Below, in pieces: positions 19,258 to 31,594 of a stretch of 64,000 bases of DNA. The stretch's first letter is position 1, and the number at the start of each line of letters is the position of its first letter. The notes under the pieces are model-generated. The model saw only the letters and a list, made by a program, of their open reading frames with translations. It made no database searches and was not told the DNA's origin. This DNA is from Saussurea involucrata (Eukaryota > Streptophyta > Magnoliopsida > Asterales > Asteraceae). The position numbers and the translations under genes are program-made. The stretch lies in contig CM066326.1 in NCBI GenBank assembly GCA_033807775.1, positions 50,211,617 to 50,275,616 on the forward strand, given 5' to 3'.

Positions 19258-21214
19258 TAAATGAATTCTCTTTCTTACATAATAAATCGATTTATTTTTT
19301 ATTGAAAAAAGTTATGCAGAAAAGGTCTATGCGTAAACATCTTTGAGTGATTTTTCTATAAAAATAAAATCACCTTTTATAAAATAAATGAATTCTCTTT
19401 CTTACATAATAAATCGATTTACGTTAATTTTGGCCAAATATATTTAACAAAAAAATGTAGTTTACTGTATTTTACTACATTAAATTAAAATTGACTAATA
19501 ATCCAAGAAAAAGAGTTAAAATGCATCATAACCACTAAAATAAATATATACATAACCGAGATACATATTCAAAAAATCTAATAACTATAATTCGTAACAA
19601 TAAATTTTTTATCATAACCACTAAAATAAATAGAGATGTTACCTCCGACATTGAATGAGTGGATGTGTAAAATTTATTCACCGGAATATTTTCGCCGGAA
19701 TATTGTCGCCGGAATTGATGAAAAGAGATTTTTGGGAGAGTTTTATGGAATAAGATGATTGAATAAGAAGTTTAGTTTATAGTATAATATATTTAGGTGG
19801 GAAATTTGAAATTAATAAATTTGAAATTTGAAAATTAAAAATTTTGAAATTCAAAAAACACATTAACTACGGCTAGTATTAATTACCTATTGAAGTATTA
19901 TTTTTTATATATTCTAAGTTTTTATTGTTTTTAGAAAACAAAACTATTGTCTAATTAGTTGAAAAAATATTTTTAAATTTTTTAGGGTATTGTCTAATTA
20001 GTTGCAAAAAATATTTTAAAAAAAATTATTTATCTATTTTTATATAAATAAAACAAAACAATGTTTTTTTAAAATATGTTAAAAATATTGATTTATAAAA
20101 TATATATGATTTTCATGATGATTTTTATAAAATTGTTATATGTTTACATTTTTAACAATTTGTTATATGTTTATTTGTTTTAAAATTGTACAAAAGATTT
20201 AGTTAAAAATTTTTTAAAACATTTATTTCTTTCTAAAATCAAATCGACTGTAAAGCATCTCTGTTTTATCCCTTCATCTTTTTTTTTTGTCAAATCACTG
20301 AAATTAGAATCTGATTCTTTTTTATTAAAAACCAGGAAAAAAAAATTCAAAGGTTACACAAAAACTTCTCTCTGTGTAAGTTTTTTAGACTTTCCACGTA
20401 ATTTTTTTTCTAACGCGGAGTCTACGTGGTGCATATGTGGACTTTACGCATACATGTAGGATGAGAAACTTACGCAGAGAGTTTTTTCTGCGTAAATAAT
20501 TTTAAAAATCAATTTTTTTATTTTTTGGGAGGAAAAACAAACTTACGCAGAGAAAACTCTCTGCGTAAGTTTTGGGTATTTTGGGAATAGGGTTAACAAA
20601 GTGGTTATTTGGAGACGTCAATGGTATAAAATGACTATTTGAGGCAATTTCCCGTTCAAGAGACCCACCATTTCTAGTATTTTTAGTGTTATTTTTTCAG
20701 TGGTTGGTTGGAGATGCCTTAACAGTTTAAAATGATGAAAAATATTAACCTTTAGTGACATGAAAAACTCAAGTGATATGGATTTTTTCAACCCAAATGA
20801 TGTCAACATACTGACATCAAATGATGTCAATCTATATATTAAAGATATATCATAAGATGCCTTTGACGGTGGAACGATCTGACAATATTATGTAAAAATG
20901 ATATGATAGATAATATTGATTTAGAAATAATTATTGATTGATCTTGTGCTAGGAATACCGAAAAAATTGTTTTATATGAATAATTAGTACTTCTTGATTC
21001 AAAGTTCTTTACGATGATAAAAACAAGAAAATAATTCCGTAGCTATCGGGGGGCCCTTTTTTACCTCTCTCCCAGGGCCTAAAAAGGTCAAGAACGAGCC
21101 TGAATAGCACACAATATATGGCCAATTTGAGTGACCAAATTGCAAATGGACTAGTTTCAAATGTTTGAAAATTTTAAAATGTATCCAAGCTATGATGTTG
21201 ACTTGTTGTTGTTA
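19258..21214. other. AT-rich intergenic DNA, no gene
   Basis: No coding region is visible. Near 19258-19430 the AT-rich module of the left flank continues, including a short duplication of AATGAATTCTCTTTCTTACA. Around 19675-19715 GCCGGAAT-like words recur three times. At 20350-20575 several TTACGCAGAGA/TCTCTGCGTAA words form short palindromes, the clearest being 12-bp arms around 4 bases near 20541-20568. No element boundaries could be set. Confidence 0.5.
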
Positions 21215-21230
21215 TTAGTACTTATTAATG
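21215..21230. repeat. Left 16-bp target duplication of the SINE
   Basis: TTAGTACTTATTAATG recurs exactly at 21415-21430. A perfect duplication of this length is characteristic of SINE or LINE retrotransposition. Confidence 0.85.
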
Positions 21231-21414
21231 ATTTTTGAAGGGTGTCTTAGGTTATGCCTTGACTAATCTCTTGGCAAGTTATGACTGTAAGACATCGGTC
21301 CTGATTTAACCTAAGTAGCCACAATTGTTGTGTACATCTGGATTCGAACCCTGAGCATATAGGATATTCCACCACATCTCCTAGGGCCTTAACCAGTACG
21401 CCACATCCTTGTGG
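21231..21414 (-). mobile_element. tRNA-derived SINE
   Basis: This 184-bp element is flanked by perfect 16-bp target duplications. On the minus strand it starts near CCACAAGGATG and has RNA polymerase III internal promoter boxes: an A box TGGCGTACTGG (21403-21393) and a B box GGTTCGAATCC (21350-21340). It ends in a short CAAAAAT tail. It encodes no protein and would rely on LINE machinery. The body lacks a complete tRNA fold, so it is a SINE rather than a tRNA gene. Confidence 0.85.
21340..21350 (-). promoter_or_regulatory. Pol III B box of the SINE
   Basis: GGTTCGAATCC on the minus strand matches the B-box consensus exactly. The A box lies 42 bases upstream on the same strand. Confidence 0.85.
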
Positions 21415-21430
21415 TTAGTACTTATTAATG

Positions 21431-22160
21431 TTGTTTTGATTATAACATTGAACTCATATTATTATGTAACATCAAATTGTTTTTATTTAGAAAACGTTTA
21501 AATTGATATTGTAACATCCTTAAATTTGGAAAGAGCAACTAAATAAAAACCTCGATAAAATAATCAAATAGGGATAAAATTCCTTCTACAAACCATCATT
21601 GGAAATACCTCAATATTAAAAACATAATAACCTCAACATTTCATAACCTAAGTCGTATGCCAAGAGTACAAAAGGTCGGGTGTTACTCAACCCAATACAA
21701 AGTTGTTATTCCCAACATGCGGAAGACTTCATCAAACTTAATACTTCTTGAGCACACAACTAGTTCTTCACTCTTCACAGTGTCACTAGAAGTATTCCCC
21801 AACTGGAACCTATTGCACATGTCGACATATAAAAAGGTTAGGCTAACGCCTAGTGAGTTCAAGAGTTTTCATCATGATAAAATAATTCGTTAAATGAAAA
21901 GAATGCAACTTAAATCATGATTTCCAAAAAGCATTTATATTATATGCAAACAACCCATTTTCCTACGCACACAAATCCCGTGACGAAAGCTCCAATATAA
22001 AGCATTTCTCAATAATGGACTCAAATCCAAAACTCACCTAAAACGTGAATAAATATTAATTTTCAAAAAATATAAACGTGAATAAAACTCCATTATTCGG
22101 AACATCCCTACAAGGATGGGGCATAATACACCACCCATAAAACATGGAAAACAATTCGTA
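21431..22160. other. Anonymous DNA, no gene recognised
   Basis: This stretch is AT-rich. The open frame at 21657-21893 has no recognisable motif. It ends where Copia pol homology of element C begins near 22161. It may be the edge of another old LTR element but I cannot show termini. Confidence 0.4.
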
Positions 22161-22535
22161 GAAAGAGAAGATCGCTCTCAGTGGATATCGTTTGGAAAAT
22201 GTTTATGTTATAAACATGAACTCAACATCCACTGAAAACATTTGTTTTCTCTCCAAAGTCTCTTCCGATGTCAACTGGTTATGGCATAAAAGGCTTTCTC
22301 ATCTTAACTTCAAGATGTTGAACACTCTTTCTTCAAAAGAGTTGGTTACTCGCTTTCCTCAACACTCATACGCTAAGGAATCTCTCTGTTCAGCGTGTGA
22401 GAAAGGAAAACAAACAAAAGCAAGTTTCAAGACTAATCAAGTTTCTTCAGTGACATCCCCTCTTCAGCTCCTTCACATGGATTTATTTGGCCCTATCAAC
22501 ATTCAATCCATCGCTGGAAAGAAATACACACTGGT
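22161..22535 (+). pseudogene. Copia pol fragment of element C
   Basis: The frame covers the GAG-pre-integrase region (VNWLWHKRLSHLNFK, CSACEKGKQ) and the start of the integrase core (MDLFGPI, GKKYTLV). It matches the corresponding part of pol of element A closely. It stops abruptly where the truncated LTR of B begins (around 22535), so RT and RNase H are gone. It also starts abruptly, without protease. Confidence 0.85.
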
Positions 22536-22752
22536 CAGCGATCATCAGTAAGACTGAACAGGCTCAGGGCTTACTGATGAAAAGTTCTCGCTGAATGTGT
22601 TAATTAAAGAACGAGAGCTAACTATCAGCGGTACTGTAGAGACATAGTACTTATCAGCGATAGTGAAACTCTAATACATATTGTCTACTAACAATTTTCA
22701 CTAAGTGTTTCTTAGAGAGTCATTATCAAATCATCGAGGGTTTGGATCAACA
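22536..22752 (-). repeat. Truncated 3' LTR of element B
   Basis: These 217 bp match the inner end of LTR 34047-35003 (from TCAGCGATCATCAGTAA to GGATCAACA). The outer 740 bp or so are missing. The polypurine tract adjoins at 22753 (ATCTCCCACTATTTG on the plus strand), with one interruption of the purine run. Confidence 0.85.
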
Positions 22753-23026
22753 ATCTCCCACTATTTGATTATGACATAGCAATAAAAGAAAATTGTTAAG
22801 TAAGAAAACATAAGGATAAAAAGGACTCATAAAATATTTGTCCCATATACTGTTTTCGGGGATCTTTTGAGTACCGATGGAGTAAAGTACATTCGCTGAA
22901 ACTTTTCTTTAAACTTCGTATAAGTTACAGAGGGAAGTAGAAAAATTACAAATACAACAAATAAAATTTACAAGTACAAAAGATATAAGCTGATAAAGAT
23001 AGAAGAATTACAAGGAGTCTTATCAG

Positions 23027-26000
23027 CTACTCAGGTTCTTTCTTGAGGAGATCATCAAGAATGTCAGTCTCTGGAATCATCCAATCAGGGACAGTGATTC
23101 CCTGTTCCCTTCTTTTCTTGGCTTCGCGATAGATGTTGGGTTTTAGGAGTGATCCAAGGAGACTACGTTTGTACTCACACCAGTATAGTAAATCTCTGAG
23201 TTGTTCGATTGGAGTTTAGTATAGCTCAGAGATGCGTTGATAGCATTCACGACCATTGAAGTCATAGAAGAAAATGCCATAAGGTTCGCTGATAACTCTG
23301 CCAGGGAAGAAAGCTTCAGTGGGAGGTAGAGATACATCAAGTCCGGAGAGGTAAGGGGCAGGGCCAAGAACTGCTTCACGAGAGAATTTAATCCCTGTCT
23401 CGTTTCTTATTGTCGGACCTGGAGAAGAATGGGTCTTCTTCTTTGGAGCAACTCGCTTCTTTTGAGTTTGTGGGGGAGGTGGAATATCAACCGCTGAGGT
23501 AACTAAGTCGATCTTCCTGTTTATGGCTTATTCAACATAGGTTTTGAAAGTTGAGCGGGATCTTTGAATTGCTATTCTCATCTCCAACCATTCAGCGAGA
23601 CCAAATTTGTCCAGAGTTGACATGTAGCAAATTCTGTTGTAGCCGTTTTCTCTGACTACTTGGATATGAACGATCAATACCTTTATGTTATTTTTCAAAG
23701 CATATCTCCCTTTGACATTTACAGCTTTTATCATTGAAGGATGTTGTTTGTAGTGGCACATCTTCTTACACCACTCAAGTGTGGTGCCGCTGACTTTGGT
23801 CTTTTCCTGGTGAGTCTTATGTGCGTCCTTCATCAGTTTCTTTTGGACAGCAACATGAAATCTTTTCAAGTCTGGATCGTCGAAAGAACGTTGAGCGAGC
23901 TCTAGGGCATATTCCCTGTCTTTCTCTTCAGCCTTCTTTCTTTCAGCGAAGTGTTTCTCAGCTCTGAGGGATTCAACGACTTCATCTTTTGAAAGAATGT
24001 TGAGATGAGTAGGGACAAATCGCTGATGCTCTAGCTGTTGAATCATAGCTGCTCTTCTTTTTATTTCTTCTTCACTTAGTATTTGAGGAACCAAGGAAGG
24101 TCTTTTATCATGTGTGAGCATCTCTTTTACTTATTCAAAAATGTCATCGGTCCCATCGAGATTTAGGACCGGGATTATTTCTTCAGCACTTGGAGCTGGA
24201 TTTATTGTTAAAGTAGATGGAGGAACTTCAGCTGGATCCTCAAGCAGGGGAGAGGACTAGCTGAAACATAGCGATCGTTTAAGTAAGATCATTTGGGAGA
24301 AGAGATAGAGACAGAATGAGGTTCAAGTGTATAGAGGTTTTATGGAGAGGAGAACTGAGGTTGAGAAGGGATAGAGGAGGGATGCAGTGTAAGGGAAGAA
24401 AAGATATTGTACCTGAAAAACTGGCTTTCTTTGAAGGATAGTCAGATTGCCTTCTGCAGCGAGGCCTTTATTTTTTCCTTTGTCTACTTCAGTCGTTGCA
24501 GGCTTTTTCGTGGTCCCCTCCCCTGATGATTCGGTAATGATTATCCCTTTGAGAGCAAGGGTCCTTTTGATTGGCTGGAAGGAGTAATTGATATCTTCAT
24601 CATCGTCATCATCCTCATCATCTTTAGGGGATGATGATGGTTCGTCATCAGCGATATTGACGTCTTCATCATCTTCTTCTTCTTCAGCCTCGTTGTCATC
24701 AACAGACGGTTCTAGGACTCCAAAGTCAGCATCCTCTTCGAGTTGCTCCCCCTCAGATTCATCGTTGTGTTGGGAGAACTCGGTTCCCTCAGGGTTTTCA
24801 ACTTCCTGAGGTTTATCAGCAGTTGTCTCCCCCTCAACATTATGGGGAAGATCTTCTTGGTTTTTCTCAATACCCTCCCCCTCAGAGTTATGGGGAAGGT
24901 CTTCTTGAGTCTTCTTCTCCCCCTCTTCCACATGACAGATGTGGGAGGAAACAGTAGCAACATCAGCATGCTTTGGGTCACTGTCTTCTTGGCCAGTGAT
25001 CCCAACGCAAGTTTCAATCATTGCTTTTCTGTCTTCCAGGCCAGAAATAGCAGGACTGATCTTTCGAAGATCCTCTCGATCAACCTGAGTGAAGTGGGAT
25101 GGAGTACAATTTGGAGCATTCAGGCGGTCGAGAATTTGCTGTAGGAGATTCGTCGCAGTGCCCACCTCTGATCTTAAAGTGGACACCTCTCCCTGAAGAT
25201 TTCCAACCACTGTCTTCAACGATGTGACTTCGTTGGACAGGGTTGAGAAGTTGGTGGAGAGGGTGTTGTTGGTAGCATTCAGAGTGTAGATGGAGGTGGA
25301 GTTTTCAGCTAGAATAGTAGCCAAATTTGAAAGGCTACCTTCCACTTTCTCCAGATCAGCACTGGACGCCTTGCCGTTCACCTCTGTGGTGAGTGTCTTA
25401 AGAGCTTCTCCAGCGTTTGTAACCACTAAAGAGTTGGAGGAGAGAGTGGTGGTGATAGATTCCACCTTTGTTGACAAATCCTTGAGCGTGGTGTTGATGT
25501 CGCCCAAATTAGGACCTGTAACAGTTAAAAACTTGTGAACAAAGGAAAGCTCAGAAGTTGGGGATTTTAAGAGAGGAGTGTGTATGTTTTTTTGTATACC
25601 TGCGGGTGGGTTGGTGAAGTCATCGAAGTTCTGGTGACCTGAGAAAGTTTCATAGTCGTCTTCTAGAGAAGGTTGACGCCTTGAAGTGCCCACATGTCCT
25701 ATATTCTGATCCTTCATCATCTGTAGAGCTTCAGCAGATGTATCATTGAGGATGATGTTTGTCGTAGAGAGTGGGGGAAAGATAAGTGGAGTGACCAAAG
25801 AGATGGTGGGAGGAATGATGGTTGAGAAGAGGGATTGGGAAGCAGGTTCAGCGTTGGATCCGCTGAGAAATTCTTCCGTAGTACTTAAAGGTACTGAGGG
25901 AGGGAGGTTCTATTCCAAGACAACATCAGCGTTTAGAGACGCTGAAGCGGGTATGGAAGGGGTGGATTCAGCAGTTGTGGCAGAGCGTACCACTGAACTT

Positions 26001-26798
26001 TCCAACGACTCTTGTGCAGAAAGAGTCATGGAGTCTTCAGCCTGAGAAGGCTTGGGGGGTTGCTCCTTGGTTTTCTTGGGCTTAGGAGCGCCAAGAGTGG
26101 TTGAGGATTGTTTTCTCTTTCGAGAGGAAGTGGATGTTGCAGCCTGGGTGCCAGCGGTTGGGATTACCGTGGAGGTAGCCGCAGAAGTAGAAGAAGTGGG
26201 AGGTTTAAGAAGAGATAAGAGAGTAGAAAGACGTACCTCGTTTGGCATGGGCGTGTAGTCGAGGACCTTAGTGCCAACCTATGAGAGTTTCAGGTCGCCC
26301 ATCGCTGGTTATTTGTCCCCGAGCGCTTGTCGGAAAATAGCGCTGAGAAACCTGGGATATGGAACCGTCTTTGGTCTCTTTGTTTCGTCGACTCTCAGCA
26401 TCATATCGTCGAAGATGATTTTGGCCCAATCAATGTGTAGGCCCTTCAGCAGTGCGTACCCCATAGCCTGTTGGGGTTTGGAGGCTTGGTTAGTAGAACC
26501 AACTTTAGCTGTCATGCAGCTGATCAGATGAGCGAAGATGAAGTTCATCTCGCTGGGCATTTTGGATTTCTTGATCATGGTAAGCTTCTTCTCAGGGAGG
26601 CCGTCTCTCCCTGTTTCCCATACATACTTCATTGCATCAAAGAATGCAATGAGTGCTTCTCTATCAGCAGGGTTCTTGGGATTTGGCAGAGGGACGAATC
26701 GTTTTTCTTTGGAACTTACCAGGGAGGTTTAGGGCACACCTGATAGCGCCAGGTGTTATCTTGGAGGTACCATGTTCGGTGTCAAAGAGGATGACATG
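23027..26798 (-). pseudogene. ORF3 of element B, degenerate
   Basis: The sequence is homologous to ORF3 of A from the DTEHGT region to the C-terminus. The first part is fused out of frame to Gypsy RT sequence near 26798. Frameshifts and stops follow between 26700 and 26250. From 25798 a 462-codon frame with coiled coil and acidic repeats is open. It reaches a donor CAG|GTACAA (intron 24412-24257, 156 bp) and acceptor CTAG|TCC at the same codons as in A. The last part (24256-23027) has further stops. It is a relic that preserves the intron borders. Confidence 0.75.
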
Positions 26799-28071
26799 GA
26801 TTTGGTTGTATCCGGAGTATCCATCTAGAAAACAATAGAATTCATTTCCAGCTAACCTATCAAGCATTTGGTCGATGAAAGGTAGGGGAAAATGGTCTTT
26901 CTTGGTGGCTAGGTTGAGTTGTCTGTAGTCCATGCATATTCTCCACCCAGTGACAGCCCTAGTGGGAATGAGTTCATTTTTCTCGTTCTCCACTACGGTC
27001 GTCTCTCCATTTTTAGGGACACATTGAACGGGGCCCACCCAACTACTACTAGCTATTGGGTAGATAATACCGGCATCTAACCACTTCAAAACTTCCTTCT
27101 TAACTACCTCCTTCATTATGGGGTTCAACCTTCTTTGGGGTTGGACTTTTCCAGGGTGGTCACTCTCCAAGTTAATCTTATGTGGACATAGAGAATGGCT
27201 AATACCTCTAATGTCTGCTATGGTCTAACCAATTGCCCTCTTATGCTTTATCAACAGATCAATCAGAAGTGGTTCTTGTTTCTCACTAAGTTTGGATGAG
27301 ATAATAACGAGGAGTTTATTATCCTTAGCGAGATAAGCATATTTCAAGTGGGAAGGCAATGGTTTTAGCTCTAACTCGGGAGGTTGTTCTATTGAAGGGG
27401 GTTGAACGTTTCTGTCCTTGAAGTCCAGAGGTTCAAAGGCTGCCACTATTTCGTTACACTCATCCTCAAAAGTGTCATCACTCTCAAAGTCAGAGTGCTC
27501 ACTCTCACTGCCCACTGTGTTCACTATGTCAAAACTTTGGGTACCACTAATCGAACTCAAAGCAAAACAGTCTTCGGTTTCTATGAACTTAAGGGACTTG
27601 AAGACATTGAATGTTACCTCTTGGTCATGGACTGTCATAGTGAGTTCCCCTTTGTGCACATCGATCAAAGTACGTCCGGTTGCAAGAAACGGACGCCCTA
27701 AGATGATTGGGATATCTTTATCGGCCTCATAATCTAGAATTAGAAAATCGGCAGGGAAGATAAATTTATCCACTTGGACCAAAACGTCTTCTATTTTTCC
27801 TTTGGGGTAGGCTATGGATCGGTCGGCTAGTTGTAGTGTCACGGTTGTGGGTCTAGCCTCTCCAATACCTAACTTGTTAAAGATGGACAATGGCATCAAG
27901 TTTATACTAGCTCCCAAATCACAAAGTGCTTGACCTACTTCTTGTCCTCCTATTGTGCATGGAATGGTGAAACTACCCGAGTCTTTCAACTTAGGTGGAA
28001 TCTTGCTAGTAAGGAGGGCACTACATTCCTTAGTTAATGCCACAGTCTCAAATTCACCCAACTTCCTTTTT
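26798..28071 (-). pseudogene. Athila protease and truncated RT
   Basis: The frame carries the retropepsin-like motif CDLGASINLMPLS, then ILGRPFLATGR, and after an in-frame TAG (27225-27227, where a Trp is expected) the first RT blocks (NPIMKEVVKKEV, DAGIIYPI, WRICMDYRQLNLATKKDHFPLPFIDQ cut short here, FLDGYSGYNQI). The RT catalytic YxDD block is missing because of the deletion. Gag is in another frame, consistent with loss of one base in the T run at 28067-28072 (plus strand). It cannot produce a working polymerase. Confidence 0.85.
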
Positions 28072-29794
28072 TGTTCAAAATATCTTTCAAAATTTTAACA
28101 TAGCTTGGCATTTGCTCGAGAGCCTCTACCAAGGGTATGTTAATGTGAAGTTGTTTAAAAATGTCTAAGAATTTTTTAAATTGAACATCGACATTTTTAC
28201 TCTTTATTCTTTCAGGAAAAGGTACACTTCGTGGGTCAATTTGAGTTTGCTGTGGTGTTGGCTTTGGAACATCAGGTTTTGGTATGGTTTCGAAAGTGGG
28301 GAGCTTAGGGACATCGGTCCTCACTGTGGGTTTGTCAGTGACTTTAGGAGTGGCTACTGTGGTTTTAGGGATAGTGGGTATTTGAGGCAGATCATCAGAA
28401 TAAAAAACGATATCATTCAGATCCTTTCCACTCCTAAGCGTGACGGACTTTACTTGTTCTTTTCCTATCACCCTAGCGTGTTCGGTGTCACTAGGTAATG
28501 TCCCCGGTGTTCTATTCTTAACTTCGACGGCTAGTTTTCCTACTTGGGTCTCTATGTTCCTAATGGTTGCTTGAGTTTGATTCACGAAACCTTTGAGAAT
28601 TGATTCGAGTGATGGTAGTCTCACCGGGGTGAGTTGGTCGTGGTTGGAACTGTTGTGAGGACTGCCCTTGGTGAAAGTTCTGTAGGGGATGCCCACTGTG
28701 ATGTTAATGAAATCCAGGGGGTTTTGTGGTTTTTGATGGACATGACTTGCCCTGTGGGGTTGGAGTCCTGGATTACCAGCCCAAGAGAAATTCGGGTGAT
28801 TTCTCCAGCCTGAATTATAAGTTTGTGAATACGGGTTGTTCCTCGGGTTGGTTCCTATAACATTTACGGCCTCAGGATTTGCTGGACAATAGTCAAAAAT
28901 ATGTTCTTCTCCACAGAGAGAACAATTCTCAGTGAGATGTGCAGCGGAATTGACTTGTCCTCTATTTTGATTCAAAACTAATTTGGTTAAGGCCACTAAC
29001 TGCGCATTCATGGTTTTAAGTGCCTCGGAGTCAATGGTGTTGGTCTTTGGCATGGGTGCTCTAGGATTGGACCACTCGGTGTTGTTGTTGGACACTTTTT
29101 CTAAGATTTGATATCCTTCATTGTAAGTTTTACTTGTGAATGTTCCATCTGCTGTTGCATCTAAGATGATTTTGGCTGCATTGGAAAGACCATTGTAAAA
29201 GGTTTCCAATTGGATGCAATGTGGGATGCCATGATGTGGGCACTTTCGAAATAACTCTTTAAAACGTTCCCATGCATCCGAAACAGCCTCATCTTCTTCT
29301 TGCTTAAACAAAATAATATCATTTCGAAACCATACATTCCTTGTGGAAGGAAAGTATTTTTGTAAAAATTTGTCAGCAAGTTCTTGCCAAGTGGTTATCG
29401 AATTAGGTTCATGTGAGTTCAGCCAAGCCTTTGCCTTATCCCTTAATGTAAAAGGGAAAAGCTTCAGCCTTAAAGCCTCATCACTCACACCTTGCAATTG
29501 AAAGGAATCAGTCATTTCCAAAAAAGATTTTAAGTGCGAGTGTGGATCATCAGATTGTAATCCTCCAATTTGACCCATGGCTTGGATCATTTGAAACATC
29601 ACTGGTTTGAGTTCAAAGTGTTGTGCAATAATGTTGGGCCTCAAAATCCCGGAGCTTAAGTCACTAACTCCGAAAGTAGCATAGTCCCGTATTTTTGGAT
29701 CTTTGCTATCGGAAATCGTCACTGTGGTCTTCACTACTGGTGGGTTAATGGGTCTTTCACCTCCCACACCTGCCATGTTTACAGTGGGGTTCAC
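28034..29794 (-). pseudogene. Athila gag
   Basis: A frame of 586 residues starts at the ATG at 29794. It contains the retrotransposon gag domain (LKSFLEMTDSF, LRDKAKAWLNS, ITTWQELADKFLQKYFP, AWERFKELFRKCPHHG) in the first 270 residues. A cysteine-rich ENCSLCGEEHIFDYC segment lies near residue 315. It would form particles. The end is altered: after KILKDILNKK the frame shifts and stops instead of continuing into protease as one polyprotein. Confidence 0.85.
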
Positions 29795-29972
29795 AGGGGG
29801 TTGTCGATTTGTGTTTCTGTTTTTACGTCTTCTTCGAAAAGTTCTCTATTTCAAGATCGATTGGCACCAAAGGTCCGTGTTGTTTCCTTGGCATGCAACA
29901 CGAACAGCTTAGAAAAACGAGTTACTCGAGCTCGAACAAAAACTAATGTCTTGAGATTTAAAATCACGCCAG

Positions 29973-29990
29973 TCCCCGGCAACGGCGCCA
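29973..29990 (-). other. Primer binding site of the Athila element
   Basis: On the minus strand TGGCGCCGTTGCCGGGGA lies six bases after the LTR end. This 18-base string is the characteristic Athila-group primer site, usually assigned to tRNA-Asp. Confidence 0.9.
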
Positions 29991-29996
29991 AAAACT

Positions 29997-31594
29997 TGGT
30001 ACGTGCGAAATATGTGATTTAATCGCAGTGGGTTGCAAACTGTCCACAGTGGGAAGCGCAAGTGTACACTGACCACTATGATCGTCACAGCAAGTAATAG
30101 TTGGTAAAATACCAGAATCGTATCCACAGAGACTGACAATCAAGACAATACGGTTTTCATGAGCTTCCTTTTACAAGTTTCAATTACAGAAGAATCAATA
30201 GTTTGGTTTGTTTGGTGAAATGCTACTTTAATGATTTTACTTAAGATTTAAAGAAGGAATGTAGGTTAGATTTTCCCTAGATTTTATATTAAATACCTGA
30301 TCCCAAAAGTGATCCTTGTACTTGAGGTGGGCATTCTCGCTACAAAAGCCCGATTACAAAATACTCACACTTTTAAGTAAAAATCTCATACTCTTAGTAT
30401 TTACTGTTTTGTCAATGGTAATCTCAAAGTGGACCTTTTCAGGTCTCGATGGAATGTGTAGAGACAAATACTCTAAGTTTTTTAAATACACCAACTAGAT
30501 TTCCTACTACTCCAGTGGGTTGAGATTAGCTCACTGTGCCAACCTCACTTTCGCATATGTCATAAGAATTCTTTCGAATCCCCTAGCATCATCCAAGCTC
30601 GTGCCACTGCGTTCTACTCATTTCTGAGTTGAGAACTAGACTTTACATCCTTACAAGTGATCGGCTTCTTTGCATCATTGGGCAATAATCGAGAGTGAAT
30701 GACCAAAACAATAAATATTCCAAGTATAAAGATTACTCAAGCATTTTTTCTAAAATCCAGGTACTTCTCTTTCCTACATCCCAAGGGATGCTTAGCCCAT
30801 AATTACCGAAGTAAAGAAAACAAAAGATGAGAAGTTGCACATAAGTAAACTGAAAGTGACTTTGATTTAAACCGCGGTGGGGAATGAGAGTACAACACTG
30901 TCACTAATTACTTGAAATTAACGATTACACTACAGATCGAAATACGGAAAATTAGAGAGCTACCGCAGTAAATTCTAAGCTAACAACTACAACTAAGCTT
31001 GCACTAAATGTGGTATATGAAGATATGAAATAAATGACACCCAACACCTCTTTATATACTAAGAGGAAAGGTTGGACCAACAAAAGATGGGTAAAGACTA
31101 GAGACTAAAAACTTGAAGTAGAAGACATAAAATTCAGCTTCCATGAGTAACTCTTCCATCCACAAGTTTGTAGCTCTTTTACCCCAAGGTTCCTTCACCT
31201 TTTCCAAAAAGTCCACTTAAAGTACCATGGGTGTTATTAAACAATTCTTTTTGCCATCTCTAGGGGAACATGCCTGTACTTTTCCATCCCATGCCTCTGC
31301 CATTAGAGCCTTCTATTCTCCAGAATTTTGCTTCCAAGCTAAGAGTTGATTTTTCTTTGTCTTCTTCTTGGCTCGCCAGTGGGATCCGGAGTGGGCACTC
31401 CGCAAGTCACTGCAGATATTTCGTGAAAAAACAACAAAATTCCACCAAATGATTTATAAAAACTATGGTTCACTCGTTTTGCTCATTTTTATGAATATTA
31501 CCAAAAATTGGGGTTTTGAGAAGTGAAATGGCTAAAATTTGACAAAATAAAATAAAAATAAAAGGAAATAATAACTCCAAAAATAGAGTTATCA
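29997..31594 (-). repeat. 5' LTR of the Athila element
   Basis: The minus strand begins TGATAACTC at 31594, immediately after B gag codons for KWVP, and ends GTACCA at 29997 before the primer site. Length is 1,598 bp. No partner LTR remains. Open frames inside show no known domain. Confidence 0.8.

Larger units (their letters stand above)
26798..31594 (-). mobile_element. Athila-type Ty3/Gypsy element, 3' deleted
   Basis: This minus-strand element inserted at the end of the B gag. It has one LTR (29997-31594), an Athila-style primer site, gag, protease and the beginning of RT. Sequence stops after the RT motif FLDGYSGYNQI near 26798 and continues directly into ORF3 of B. A deletion therefore removed the rest of RT, RNase H, integrase, the 3' LTR and the pol of B. 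The gag and protease wording (WLNSHEPNSITTW, DLGASINLMP) is typical of Athila. Confidence 0.85.

Noticed and set aside
21339..21410. A tRNA gene on the minus strand
   Set aside because: A and B boxes are present but the sequence does not form a tRNA cloverleaf, and 16-bp target duplications bound a larger 184-bp unit, so it is a SINE.
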